DNA from: Ascaphus truei
Taxonomy: Eukaryota > Chordata > Amphibia > Anura > Ascaphidae
NCBI GenBank assembly: GCA_036426205.1
Contig: CM071570.1
Span: 4,663,872-4,727,871 of the forward strand
Length of the DNA: 64,000 nucleotides
Reading direction: 5' to 3'
Position numbers and translations under genes: made by a program. The notes under the pieces are model-generated. The model was not told the origin of the DNA, made no database searches, and saw only the letters and a program-made list of their open reading frames with translations. This document shows positions 44,362 to 56,685 of this stretch, one piece after another (positions within the stretch are counted from its first letter, which is position 1; the number at the start of each line of letters is the position of its first letter).

Positions 44362-47300
44362 CTATAGATAATAGCCTCTAGTATACAGCACACGGAAACA
44401 TAACATAAGAACAGTATCCCATAGGAAAAGGGAAATAGTAAAAAGATGTATAGCGAAGAAAAAGAGGATATGTAGGGGGGATGGTAATAGAATTGAAATT
44501 AAAAGAGGAGGAAAAAATGAGTGAATGAGGAAACATAACAGACACAGGGAAAAGATCATATACCTACAAAAACATACTGTAGAATACCCTGTGTATTCAT
44601 TCAGGCCCCCCGGAAGCAGAGTTCCAAGTTTAAAAATCCACCTGCACTCACGCTGCAGGAGGGCCCTCTCCATATCACCCCCCCGAATACCCGACATCAC
44701 CTGATCTATAGCAAAAGCCTGAAGTAGACCAGGATCAGAGTTGTGATTTGTTCTAAAATGTTTAGCCACCGTCGTGAGCTTCCTGCCTTTGAGTAAGTCC
44801 TGCTCAGAATTTTTAATACTCAGAACATGCTCCAATACACGGAAGCAAAGCTCCCATGTAATCATGCCTATGTAGATCCTAGGGCAACTACAAGTGAGAT
44901 AATAAATAACACCTTTAGATCTACACGATAGACTAGGGCGGATGATGTATTTCTTAGTCCAATTGGCGTCAAAGAATTCCAGTGTGTTAGTCAAAAAGTG
45001 GCAAGCTGAGCAGGACTTACAGGACGCAAAGCCACGTTGTATTGTTTTTGAATGAAAATTAGTGCCGCCCCCCCCACATGATAGTGAATCCGCACTAGTT
45101 TGTCCCTGAGGCTAGGAGCACACCTGCTAACCAAATTAACCTCCTTGCCCAGGACCACCTTAAGATCCTGGTCTGTTTGTAACAAATGCCAGTGTTTTTG
45201 TAATATGTTCCTGTACCCACTCCAGTTTTTATCATACCTGGCCACAAACCTGATAATCTTGTCCGGCACACTAATATTCTTTAACCTGGGTTTAAGTAGA
45301 GATGCTCTTGAACCTGCGCTTCCCTTCTTCCTTCCCCTTCCAATCACACTATTACTGTAACCACGCTGTTGGAAACGGGTAGTCATCTCTTCAGCCCGGG
45401 ACCGGAAGGAGTTCTATAATGAACAATTATGTTTCAATCTCACAAATTCACCCACCTGTACCCCCCTAATTTGGTGGCGTGGATGACAGCTGCGTGCATG
45501 AAGAATGGAGTTGGTGGCGGTCTCCTTACGATGGATATCAGTATAAACGAGACCGTCTTCACCAACCCCAATCTTGAGATCAAGGAAAACAACCGACTCA
45601 AGACTCCAGGAGCTGGTGAGCTTGATATTATATACATTATGGTTGAGACCCTCGACAAAAAACCCAAACTCCCGGGGCGAACCGTCCCAGAAGATGAGGA
45701 TGTCATCGAGAAATCTCAACCACAGTACCACACCTTTACTCCCCAAGGTAGTATCCTCTTGAAAGAAAACCTCTCTTTTCCAGTACCCCAAAAAGAGTCT
45801 AGCATAGGAGGGTGCACAAGTAGCACCCATTGCCATTCCTCTGACCTGGAGGTAGAACTGGCACTTAAACACAAAATAATTGTGCGTAAGTACGAATTCC
45901 AATAATTCTAATAAGAAATCAACCAGATAAGGCCCAAGAGTACCACTGGACAGAAAATACCGCGCCGCACGTAATCCATCACCATGATGGATGTTGGTAT
46001 AAAGGGATTCTACATCACACGTTGCCAGAACTGTATTCCTGTCCAGTGAAACATGGTCCAACCTGAGCAGCATGTCCATTGTGTCCCTCAGGTATGAGGG
46101 CAAAGTCTCAACAAATGGTCTGAGAAAAAAGTCTAGGAAACGGCAAATGGGCTCATATAGTCCCCCCATGCCAGACACTATGGGGCGACCGGGAGGACGA
46201 GAGGCATCCTTATGGACCTTGGGGAGAATGTAAAAGGTGGGCACTATAGGGAATTTGGAAACCAAACCCAGACCTTGTTTAGCTGTAATAGTTCCCTGGG
46301 ATACTGCCTCCCTAATAAAGGCATCCAACTGATTTTTAAACTTTCCGGTAGGATCACCAGGGATTGCCTATGACAGCCTGCATCCTTCAGTTGGTGTAAA
46401 GCCTCCCTCTCATACAGGTTTTTAGGCCAGATGACAATGTTGCCGCCTTTGTCTGAAGGCTTGATCTCCACATCCGCAAGTTTTTGAAGCTCACCAATCA
46501 CCCGGATCTGTCCCTTAGTCAAATTCCCTGGTCCCTGCAGCTTTGGAAGGGAAGAGAAGTCACGAGTCACAAGTTCAGCAAACATCTCCACACAGAACAA
46601 AGTCTGGAGTGGGGGACAAAACACAGATTTAGCAGTGATCCTGGGAAACAAGGTGGAGGACACAACATCAGAGGGCACACCCACCTCTTCACCAAAATTA
46701 GACTCTAAATCCCTAATGAGAGACAGCTCCTGTGTATTAAATACCGACATTGAGTCTGATATAATATCATCGGTGCCTCTGTTCTGCTTGGCATAAAATT
46801 TGTGTAAATTAAGTTTTCTGCAGAAACGATTCAAGTCTTTAACCCAATAGAATGTGTCTGTTGAAAAAGTGGGCGAAAAAGAAAACCCAAACCTCAACAA
46901 AGACTCCTGGTCAGATGTTAGAACCACATCCGATAGATTAATGATACTGTATGTAGCTGCTCTATCTGTTCTTGTTCCTTGGTTGCTGTTTCTTCATAAC
47001 GTCTTTTGGCCATTGCTGACGATCTCATAGAACTCTGGCATCTCCTAGTCTTACGTCTATGGAGTCCAGATGGGCAACGCCTAAAAAAGAGGATGCAGAG
47101 TTCATCCCTTGCATCTCCCCCACTCTGTTCACCTTCAGATGACTCCAGATCTGAGGTAATGAATCCAGAATCTGGGTTAGACAGATTTGTAGGGACCCTT
47201 GTATATTTCTAGTTATTATAACGAGCCGACCGATTTTTTGTCCATTTATACACCTTTTTATTTTTGTAATCCCTAAAATCACGCAGAAATTTCTTTCTTT

Positions 47301-47385
47301 TAAAATCCTTCAACTCTGCTTCATACGTTAAGAGTTCCTTCTCAATGGACAGAACCAGAGGATCCGCTCACAATCCAGGGGGAGC
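44362..47385 (-). pseudogene. Penelope-like element polyprotein: RT plus GIY-YIG endonuclease
   Basis: Penelope-like elements prime reverse transcription at nicks made by a GIY-YIG endonuclease. From 47350 down: an N-terminal region (EKELLTYEAELKDFKRKKF), DVEIKPSDKGGNIV (about 46450), then RT with FYILPKVHKD, RPPGRPIVSG, CDVESLYTNI, GMAMGATCAPSYA, WLRFLDDIL and VVFLDLKI (46240-45560), a connecting region (45386-44991), and GIY-YIG (GVIYYLTCSCPRIYIGM, 44910-44860; HFRTNH; ERALLQRECRWIFKLGTLLPGGLN at 44660-44590). A frameshift near 46330 and stops near 45414 and 44990 break it. Motifs and the C-terminal endonuclease fit the Neptune/Poseidon-type branch with nuclease. Confidence 0.9.
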
Positions 47386-47950
47386 ACATAAGGGAAATAA
47401 AACAAGAATACAATCTAAGTGCAGACAATATGACAATAAGTGAATAATATGCTATGTCTTGGCTCTTTAGTCCAGCCTTCTCACAGGATGTAGATAAAAT
47501 ACAGGCAATGGGGAACACTTATCTTTGCAGGAAGACCTCTATTACAGTTGTGATGAAGACCTCCAATCTCAGCAAAACAGCGGTGTATATAAGGAAGGAA
47601 AGATGTATATTGTGCAGACCAATCATAAAACACGTGGCATTTATAGGGTTAAAAAATGAACACTTACAATAAAACCATTTAAATAATGCATATATCACGA
47701 CAATTGTGATGGAAGAGAGAATGCTATGGACATCTGGCTCACCCCCCGCCTCCGGTCTACAATCGCTGTGTAAGACGCCGCTAGGTTGAGCTCTCCACCT
47801 CCAGGGCTCCCTCTGAGGCGTGCCGTGCCGTCATGTCACCTCCGGTTGTCCACGGCACGTCACTTCCGGTTAGTTGCGATACGTCACTTCCGGTTGATGT
47901 TTCTGGGTCTACAATCTCCGCCCCTGCTTCTCTCCTCCAGTGGGCGGCTA
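47386..47950 (-). other. 5' untranslated/LTR-like region of the Penelope element
   Basis: Between the ribozyme region and the first coding residues. It contains three CACTTCCGGTT-type repeats (47838-47900) and CACGGCACGT boxes; no gene. Confidence 0.4.
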
Positions 47951-48003
47951 CCACTCTACGCGTTTCGCCAATCTAATGCGTGACACTCCTGATGAAGCCA
48001 CGC
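47951..48003 (-). ncRNA. Hammerhead ribozyme of the Penelope element, 5' copy with internal inversion
   Basis: The minus strand carries GGCGAAACGCGTAGAGTGG (GAAA plus stem III plus stem I right side), but CACTCCTGATGAAGC lies on the plus strand at 47984-47998. That stretch is bracketed by GCGTG (47978-47982) and CACGC (47999-48003). Flipping the bracketed segment yields a complete hammerhead: stem I CACTC/GAGTG, core CTGATGA, stem II GCCA/TGGC, GAAA, stem III CGCG. So the ribozyme is present but scrambled by a 26-base inversion. Confidence 0.65.
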
Positions 48004-48254
48004 TTCTCTCTCAGCAAGCGGTTTGTCTCTTGCTGGTTTGCATTCGCGTTTTGCAGAGCTGCATTCGCCTTTTGCAGGGCTGCATTCACCTGTTGCTGGG
48101 TTTCATTCGCGTCTTTCTGGGCAGCGACATTGCGTACCAGCGCACTCACCACGCCTTCCATCTTGTTTGGAGAGAGTGAAAAAAAACTTTTTTTTAAAAA
48201 AAAGTTCTTTAACCCGCAGACCTTTTAGTGTTCTGCCCACATTCTCCACCATAT
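48002..48254 (-). pseudogene. Second, truncated Gmr1 internal region beyond the 3' LTR
   Basis: Minus-strand leader plus the first about 53 codons of gag (start MEGVVSALVRNVAAQKDANE, 48161) are nearly identical to the gag start at 53348 but lack about 31 codons of the QQ/AN repeats. Homology ends after LLREK at the Penelope junction. It follows directly on the LTR (48255), so the arrangement is LTR-internal-LTR-internal. Confidence 0.8.
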
Positions 48255-48879
48255 GTGACAAACGGCTTACTCCGGGGCTCCGCCGTCTGTCCGGGACTGT
48301 TATAACACGGTCTTTTAGGGTAGGTTAAATGACGAGGCGTAACGTGCTGTTCATTTAAACAGGCTACTGCCTGGTTTATTCAGTCCCAGGCACTAAGACT
48401 GCCACACAGAATACAAAATAATACATAAGCAAACAAACCCTGCTCGCCTGATCAATAACTTAACTAAGGTTTTCCCTGACTTGGGGTTGGAGTGGCTTTT
48501 CCACTTCCAACAACATAAATAAGGAACTTTGCAGTTTTAGAAAAAAGAAACAGAATGATTTAACCTGTTTGGAGAGAGGCTTTTCCTCTCTCTTCTTCCA
48601 GCAGCCTTCCTGCCTCCAGGCTCTTGGGGAGAGGGAAGAGGAACCAGGAAATCAGGCTTAAATACCTGATCTTTAACTAGCAGGACAGGTGACAGAAATC
48701 AGGCAGCAGACAAACTCTGGTCTGGATCCCTCATCCCTCAGTTCCCACACTTGCCAAACTGTGGGATGGAGTGCATGCATTCTGAGGCTGCACTTTCCAG
48801 CCTAAACAGGATAGAAACTATTCAGTATCCTGGGAGCCCTATATATGGTAATGATTACCATACCCTGGTTTCTGTCACA
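48255..48879 (-). mobile_element. Gmr1-like LTR, 3' (shared) copy
   Basis: On the minus strand TGTGACAGAAACC ... GTTTGTCACA, 625 bases, about 95% or more identical by eye to 53437-54061. It is preceded by the polypurine tract GGGGGGGGGGAGGATA (48895-48880). Confidence 0.9.
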
Positions 48880-50478
48880 TATCCTCCCCCCCCCCAGCTC
48901 AGACCTCGAGGGATGAGCGACCATGGATTTTAGGGAGTGCATCCTTGACAACCCGTCAGCATTGCCATGTTTGTGCCCTGACCTGTGTTCCACAGAAAAT
49001 TTAATTATTGTAGGCTTAGGAACCACCTGGTCACTCTAGCATTCTTCTCTCTGTTTTGACACATCCAGGTGAGGGGTGCATGATCTGTGACCAACCGGAA
49101 TATTCTCCCCAACAGATAGTATTTGAGCGTCTCTACAGACCACTTCATTGCGAGACACTCTTTCTCGACTATGGAGTAATTTTTCTCCTGGGGATTTAGT
49201 TTCCTACTTAAATAAAGGATGAGTTGCTACTCACCTTGAGACTCCTGGGAGAGTACAGCCCCCAGCCCTACCTCAGATGCGTCGGTTTGGACTAAAAACT
49301 CTTTAGAGAAGTCAGGTGTGACCAACACTGGTTGGGCACAGAGAGGCTTCTAAAGGCCTGTTCAGTTTCGCGGGACCACATTACCATTAGTGGCCCTCTT
49401 GGTTTTGTGAGGTCGGTTAGTGGGGTTGCCTTAGTTGCAAAATTGGGAATAAACCTTCTATAATAACCAATTAATCCCAAAAAGGTCCTTACTTGTTTTT
49501 TTTAACTGGCCTTGGCCAATTTTGTATCGCCTCTACTTTGAGTGTTTGGGGTTTGAGTAAACCTCTGCCAATAGAATACCCCAGATACTTGGCCTACTCC
49601 AGACCAATAGTGCATTTAGCGGGGTTAGCAGTTAGTCCAGCAGACCGAACTACGTCAAGCACAGCTTGGACATTTGGAAGGTGGGATTGCCAATCTTCAC
49701 TATGGATTACCACATCATCCAGGTAGGCGGCAGCATACCGAGCATGTGGTTTTAAAATGTTATCCATCATTCTTTGGAATGTGGCCGGAGCTCCATGTAA
49801 GCCAAAAGGCAGCACCCTATACTGAAAGAGGCCATCTGGGGTTGAGAAGGCTGTCTTTTCTTTTGCCCTTTCTGTGAGTGGAACCTGCCAGTACCCTTTT
49901 GTTAGGTCTAGGGTCGTGAGATATCGGGCTTTGCCCAGTCTCTCTACCAGTTCATCAACCCTGGGCATAGGATAAGTATCAAATTTTGACACAGCGTTTA
50001 GTTAACGGTAGTCATTGCAAAACCTTGTTGTACCGTCTGGTTTTGGGACTAAAACTATAGGGATGTTCCACCCACTTTGGGATTCCTCAATTACACCTAG
50101 TTTTAGCATTTTTTTAACCTCTAAACTTATAGCCTCTCTTTTGGCCTCTGGGATTCGGTACGGTTTAAGGTTAACTCGGACCCCCGGTTCAGAGACAAGG
50201 TCATGTTCAATTATGCTAGTTCTACCTGGCTGTGTAGAGAAGACTTCTTTGTTTCTTCTCACTAAATTCTGGACCTCTCGTTTCTGATGAACGGACAGGG
50301 TTTCAGCTATGCTAACCTCTGGGTCAGTTTCTCGATTCTCTGATGGACCTGGAGGTACTAGAGTTAACAAGACCTCTCTATCTTTCCAGGGCTTAAGTAG
50401 GTTTATATGGTAAATTTGCTCAGGTTTCCTCCTACCTGGCTGTCTCACCTTGTAATTTACTCCTCGCACTCTTTCCAA
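48802..50478 (-). pseudogene. Gmr1-like reverse transcriptase and RNase H
   Basis: Copies the element's RNA into DNA. After a KPW-type end of integrase (YHINLLKPW, 50405) come LKPYRIPEAKREAI, IPIVLVPKPDGTTRFCNDYR (about 50060-50000), TLDLTKGYWQVPL, LPFGLHGAPATFQ and YLDDVVIH (about 49720), then GLIGYYRRFIPNFA (49475) and the RNase H/connection end VEHRSGHKHGNADGLSR (about 48960). Stops or frameshifts lie near 50000, 49590, 49290 and through 49290-49030. RT lies downstream of integrase, the reverse of most Ty3/gypsy elements. The last residues overlap the LTR start by ORF reading only. Confidence 0.9.
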
Positions 50479-50479
50479 G

Positions 50480-51714
50480 AACTCATATGGCCCATGCCAC
50501 TTAGCAAGGAATTAACTCTCTACGGTGAGAACCAGAGCTAGTACCCTCTCGCCTGGAAAAAAAAATCGGACCCTAGCACCCTTATTATACGTATTCCTCT
50601 GGGCCTCTTGAGCTTTTTCCATGTGTTCCCTCACTATAGGTAGGACTGCAGCTATGCGGTCCTGCATCTGGGCAACATGCTCTACTACACTTCTGTATGG
50701 GGTAACCTCGTGTTCCCAAGTCTCTTTGGCTATATCCAGTAAGCCCCTTGGGTGTCGGCCATACAATAGTTCAAACGGGGAGAAGCCTGTGGATGATTGG
50801 GGAACCTCCCTAATGGCAAATAACAGGTATGGTAACAAACAATCCCAGTTTTTCCCATCCTTACCGACCGCCCGGCGTAACATGCTCTTTAAGGTTTTTA
50901 TTGAACCGTTCCACTAAACCATCTGTTTGTGGATGATAGACTGAGGTTCTGAGATGCTTGATTTTTAGTAGTTTACATAACTCTCTTGTTACTTGGGACA
51001 TAAATGGTGTTCCCTGGTCAGTTAAGATCTCTTTAGGAATTCCGACCCGGGTAAACAGAACTATTAACTCTTTTGCTATGTTTTTAGCAGAGGTGCTACG
51101 TAGGGGAACTGCTTCTGGATTTCGGGTGGCATAATTTAATATTACCAATAAATGCTGATGTCCCCTAGCAGACTTTATTAGGGGTCCTACTAGATCCATA
51201 GCAATCCGGTCAAATGGTACATCTATTATGGGAAGGGGTACCAATGGGCTACGATACGCTTTGAACGGGTGGTGATCTGACATTCTGGGCATGAGGAGCA
51301 ATAATTTGTAATTTCTGCAAGAACCCCAGGCCAATAGAAACTTCGGAGAATCTTTTCTTTTGTCTTTTCCACCCCTAGGTGTCCCCCCAATGGGTGACTA
51401 TGTGCGAGGATTATTACTACATTACGGAATGTCCGTGGTACCAACAATTGTTTAGTTATAATGGATTTCCTCCTATCAACCCGATATTCTAGGTCATTTT
51501 CTACCTCGAAGTAGGGGTAGGCAAGTGACCTATCTGGTTGGCCATGGGTACTATTCTGGTCCTGTAGATTCCCCCTTGCTTCGGCTAATGTGGGGTCTTC
51601 CCACTGGGCCTTCTTAAAACTCCCAGGACTGACCTCTAGGTCAGCGAAGGTCTTACCCTGTTCTGGGGTGGTAAGCGTCTGTTCAACATCTTGATTTGGG
51701 ATATTCCCTACCAA
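50480..51714 (-). pseudogene. Gmr1-like integrase
   Basis: Inserts the cDNA into chromosomes. The zinc-binding H-H-C-C domain is at 51420-51290 (HSHPLGGHLGVEKT ... CSSCPEC); the catalytic core is at 51230-50870 with the acidic triad in AMDLVGP, LTDQGTPF and VERFNKNLKEH; and the C-terminal part is SPFELLYGRHPRGLLD, followed by a basic tail (50810-50520). It is split over three frames by single-base lesions near 51230, 50870 and 50500. Its position between protease and RT identifies the Gmr1 lineage. Confidence 0.9.
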
Positions 51715-52136
51715 GGTAGCCCGGGAAAGGGAATTTTACAGCACTCATCCTCTTTCCCCTTCCTATTTGGGCCCTCGTCAACCTCTATTTCTGAAAAAGG
51801 GAAAAGATTTGTTTCTTCTGCTACTTCTTTATGGTCCGTTATTGAACTCTGGGCGCTATTCTGAGAGGAGGACCACATTTTTAGAAAATGGGGAAAGTCG
51901 GTCCCTATTAACACATCATGTGCCAGTTTGGGTACTACACCCACTTTGAAATCTAAAGAACCAAACTCTGTTTCAATAAGAACATCAACAGTGGAATATT
52001 CGTGATTATCCCCATGTATACAACAAATTGCCACTCTTTGTGAACTGTTTACCTGTTTTTTCCCAATGGGCAACAGGTATTCAGACACTAGTGTATCCAT
52101 ACTCCCAGTCAAGAAGTGCCCGAACCCTCTTACCAT
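51708..52136 (-). pseudogene. Gmr1-like aspartic protease
   Basis: The active-site region reads FLTGSMDTLVSE where retroelement proteases have a D-T/S-G triad; the Asp codon is lost here. Downstream the LIGTDF block (about 51905) matches the second conserved protease strand. It sits between the zinc knuckle and the integrase. Confidence 0.75.
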
Positions 52137-52152
52137 TTACCTTTACAAATGC

Positions 52153-53348
52153 TCACAGATGGTTATTCAAGGGGTCCTCTGGGCTAGGGCCCATACATTG
52201 AGACGACAACGAATAAGGTTCGACGCTGTTGCATTGCATTGGTTCAGCATTTAGTGGGCAGACTTTCATGGTGTGGCCCCTCTCATAACAATTTACACAT
52301 TTAGGTACATAGTCTGTGTCCCACTTAGAGCCCTTTTTCGGCTCCACATGTTGGCTGTTGCCCTTAGTATGCGAGCCACTGTTGCTGGTGCTGTGTGAAG
52401 GCGGTCGTCGCTCTTCAGCCCCCCTTAACCCTGGTACCCTTTTACCATCTCTGGAAGAGTCCTGGAACCTTGTGTAGTGGGGATGCTCCATGACTATGGG
52501 TTGCGGGTGCTCTTCTGCTGCATTGTACCTTTCTACGAGGGCCACCAGCTCGTCTGCATTGTGGGGTCACTCTGACTGACCCAACGGCGTAGGGCAGAGG
52601 GAAGTTTCCTCAAGAACTGGTCCATGACCAACCGTTCCACGATGTGGCTTGCTGAGTTGATCTCGGGTTGTAGCCACTTCCGAGCGAGGTGGATGAGGTC
52701 ATACATCTGGCTTCGGGTGGCTTTATCCAACATGAAGGACCATACGTGGAACCTTTGGGCACGAACAACCGTGGTTACGCCCAGGCGGGCGAGGATCTCG
52801 ATCTTCAATTTTGCATAGACGTTAGCTTCGGCTGGCTCTAGATCAAAGTAAGCCTTCTGGGGTTCGCCGCTTAAGAAGGGTGTGATTAGACTGGCCCACT
52901 AAGCTTCTGGCCATCCCTCTCTCTGTGCCGTGCGTTCAAACGTGAGAAGATAGGTTTCAACATCATATGAGGGCCCCATCTTCTGAAGGTAATGGCTTGC
53001 CATGATCATTTTCGGGACTGGGGCTGCCTCTGCCAGTGGAGTCTTAATGATAGTCCCTCTCAGGATCTCGAGTTCCTGCTGTAAGCCCTGGGCGAACCGT
53101 TGTTGCTTCTCTCTCAGCAAGCGGTTTGTCTCTTGCTGGTTTGCATTCGCGTTTTGCAGAGCTGCATTCGCCTCTTGCAGGGCTGCATTCGTCTGTTGCT
53201 GGTTTGCATTAGTCTCTTGCTGGGCTATTAACAGCTGTTGCTGGGTTGCATTCGCCATTTGCAGGGCTGCATTCACCTGTTGCTGGGTTTCATTCGCGTC
53301 TTTCTGGGCAGCGACATTGCGTACCAGTGCACTCACCACGTCTTCCAT
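52153..53348 (-). pseudogene. Gmr1-like gag with SCAN-like capsid and zinc knuckle
   Basis: Structural polyprotein. The ATG at 53348 (MEDVVSALVRNVAAQKDANE) opens a glutamine/asparagine/alanine-rich coiled coil with repeated ANxQQ(E/Q)TN units (53310-53100), then ESYLLTFE-like capsid start near 52950. After a frameshift near 52895, a capsid part ([20 protein letters not shown] ... [12 protein letters not shown], about 52710-52575) matches the helical SCAN-like domain. It ends with a CCHC knuckle CVNCYERGHTMKVC (about 52295-52255). SCAN domains of vertebrate zinc-finger proteins are thought to derive from this gag lineage. Confidence 0.85.
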
Positions 53349-53436
53349 CTTGTTTGGAGAGAAAAAAAAACTTTTTTTTTTTTAAAGTTCTTTAACCCGC
53401 AGACCTTTTAGTGTTCTGCCCACATTCTCCACCATA
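53349..53436 (-). promoter_or_regulatory. Gmr1 leader with candidate primer-binding site
   Basis: Two bases inside the 5' LTR, the minus strand reads TGGTGGAGAATGTGGGC, starting with the TGG expected opposite a tRNA CCA end. I cannot name the tRNA. An A/T homopolymer pair (53347-53383) precedes the gag ATG. Confidence 0.5.
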
Positions 53437-54061
53437 TGTGACAAACGGCTTACTCCGGGGCTCCGCCGTCTGTCCGGGACTGTTAGAACACGGTCTTTTA
53501 GGGTAGGTTAAATGACGAGGCGTAACATGCTGTTCCTTTAAACAGGCTACTGCCTGGTTTATTCAGTCCCAGGCACTAAGACTGCCACAAAGAATACAAA
53601 ATAATACATAAGCAAACAAACCCTGCTCACCTGAGCAATAACTTAACATAAGGTTTTCCCTGACTCGGGGTTGGAGTGGCTTTTCCACTTCCAACAACAT
53701 AAATAAGGAACTTTGCAGTTTTAGAAAAAAGGAACAGAATGATTTAACCTGTTTGGGGAGAGGCTTTTCCCCTCTCTGCTTCCAGCAGCCTTCCTGCCTC
53801 CAGGCTCCTGGGGAGAGGGAAGAGGAACCAGGAAATCAGGCTTAAATAGCTGATCTCTAACTAGCAGGTCAGTGACAGAAATCAGGCAGCAGACAAACTC
53901 TGGTCTGGATCCCTCATCCCTCAATTCCCGCACTTGCCAAACTGTGGGATGGAGTGCATGCATTCTGAGGCTGCACTTTCCAGCCTAAACAGGATAGAAA
54001 CTGTTCAGTATCCTGGGAGCCCTATATATGGAATTTATTACCATACTCTGGTTTCTGTCAC
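53437..54061 (-). mobile_element. Gmr1-like 5' LTR
   Basis: Counterpart of 48255-48879. The outer end ...TTTCTGTCAC runs straight into (TA)n at 54062, so its terminal base and the flanking duplication cannot be fixed. Confidence 0.9.
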
Positions 54062-54093
<32 letters not shown>

Positions 54094-54467
54094 GAGGTAT
54101 CAGTATCGTGTTAGCCGAGCTTCAATAATCAAAAAATAAATAGACGATACCGTTCTGTGGCTAACAAAATGCTTTTATTTGTGCGTGCTTTCGAGATACA
54201 CTAATCTCTTCTTCCGGTGATGTTACAATGAATGAAGCAAGCAAAGGGTATACTTAAAATCACTGTCTCTAGGAATGTACAACATGACATTGCACAGATA
54301 ACATTCCAAGAGACTCTGTTTTTAAGTATACCCTTTGCTTGCTTCATTCATTGTAACACCGCCAGAAGAAGAGATCAGTGTATCTCGAAAGCTCGCACAA
54401 ATAAAAGCATTTCGTTAGCCACAGAAAGGTATCATCTATTTATTTTTTGATTATATGTATATATATA
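54062..54467. repeat. (TA)n and a foldback repeat with about 135-bp arms
   Basis: (TA)n at 54062-54087. The left arm (about 54120-54262) and right arm (about 54322-54457) are inverted copies with ATCAAAAAATAAATAGA, GTGGCTAAC, AAATGCTTTTATTTGTG, TTTCGAGATACACT, ATCTCTTCTTC and TGAATGAAGCAAGCAAAGGG in common. Confidence 0.85.
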
Positions 54468-55871
<1,404 letters not shown>

Positions 55872-56365
55872 TATATATATATATATTGCACACTTGCACT
55901 GTACAAATGAATGGGTGAAGGGTTAGTATTGGTGCAGTGTGGGTTAACCCCTTAATTACTTTAGCGGTTATTAACCGCTAGGGTATTAAGGTGATAACGG
56001 CACCTCAAAGTATTTTCAATGTATTTTTTTTGGAAACGGAGCCCGTTGATGACCGGACTGCATCTCATCGCCATGGGGTAAGTAGAACTCATTTTATTTA
56101 ATTGATTAATGCTGTTTTTAATGTGTTTTTTAATGGGCAAATAATCTATTATCCATATCTGATATATTTGTTTAGCACATTACTGTGCTGTAGTGTTTGG
56201 GGGGGGGTATTTTATTTATTTGTCTTGACGGTTTATTTTATTTTAAATTCCCTGGTGGTTTCTTGGTCTGTGGGGCCCTCTGGAGCGCCCTGGGGTCTCC
56301 TCGGATTTCTGTCTCCAGCGGTTAAACACAGCTGCCGGTCCACACGGGGACACCTGTGGGGTCCC

Positions 56366-56685
56366 TTAGAGGCAGGGGGGGGCGTCAAAGGCAGGGGGGG
56401 GCGTCAAAGGCAGGGGGAAGGGCATCAAAGGCAGGGGGAAGGGCGTCAAAGGCATAGATTCCTCCCCCTGCATTTCCTCACCTGCCAGCATGCCGCGCTC
56501 CTCGGGCTGCCACTGGTTCTCTCCCTCCTCGTGGCCTCCGCCGACTCCCGGTGGCACACAGGAGATATTACCCCCCTGCCTTTGACGCCCCCCCTGCCTT
56601 TCATGCCCCCCCTGCCTTTCACTCCCCTCCCTGCCTTTCACACCCCCCCTCCCTGCCTCCGGGCAACGCCGGGTATATCAGCTAG
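56366..56685. mobile_element. Rearranged Helitron 3' fragment
   Basis: 56366-56575 is the inverted counterpart of Helitron positions about 55480-55640 (CATTTCCTCACCTGCC, CCACTGGTTCTC, GGAGATATTA). 56575-56685 is a direct copy of its last 110 bases, ending GGGTATATCAGCTAG. Both halves carry the GCCTTTGACGCCCCC minisatellite, so the segment can fold back. Confidence 0.7.

Noticed and set aside
45429..45905. 158-codon plus-strand ORF
   Set aside because: It is the antisense shadow of the Penelope RT, whose minus-strand frame carries the conserved motifs.
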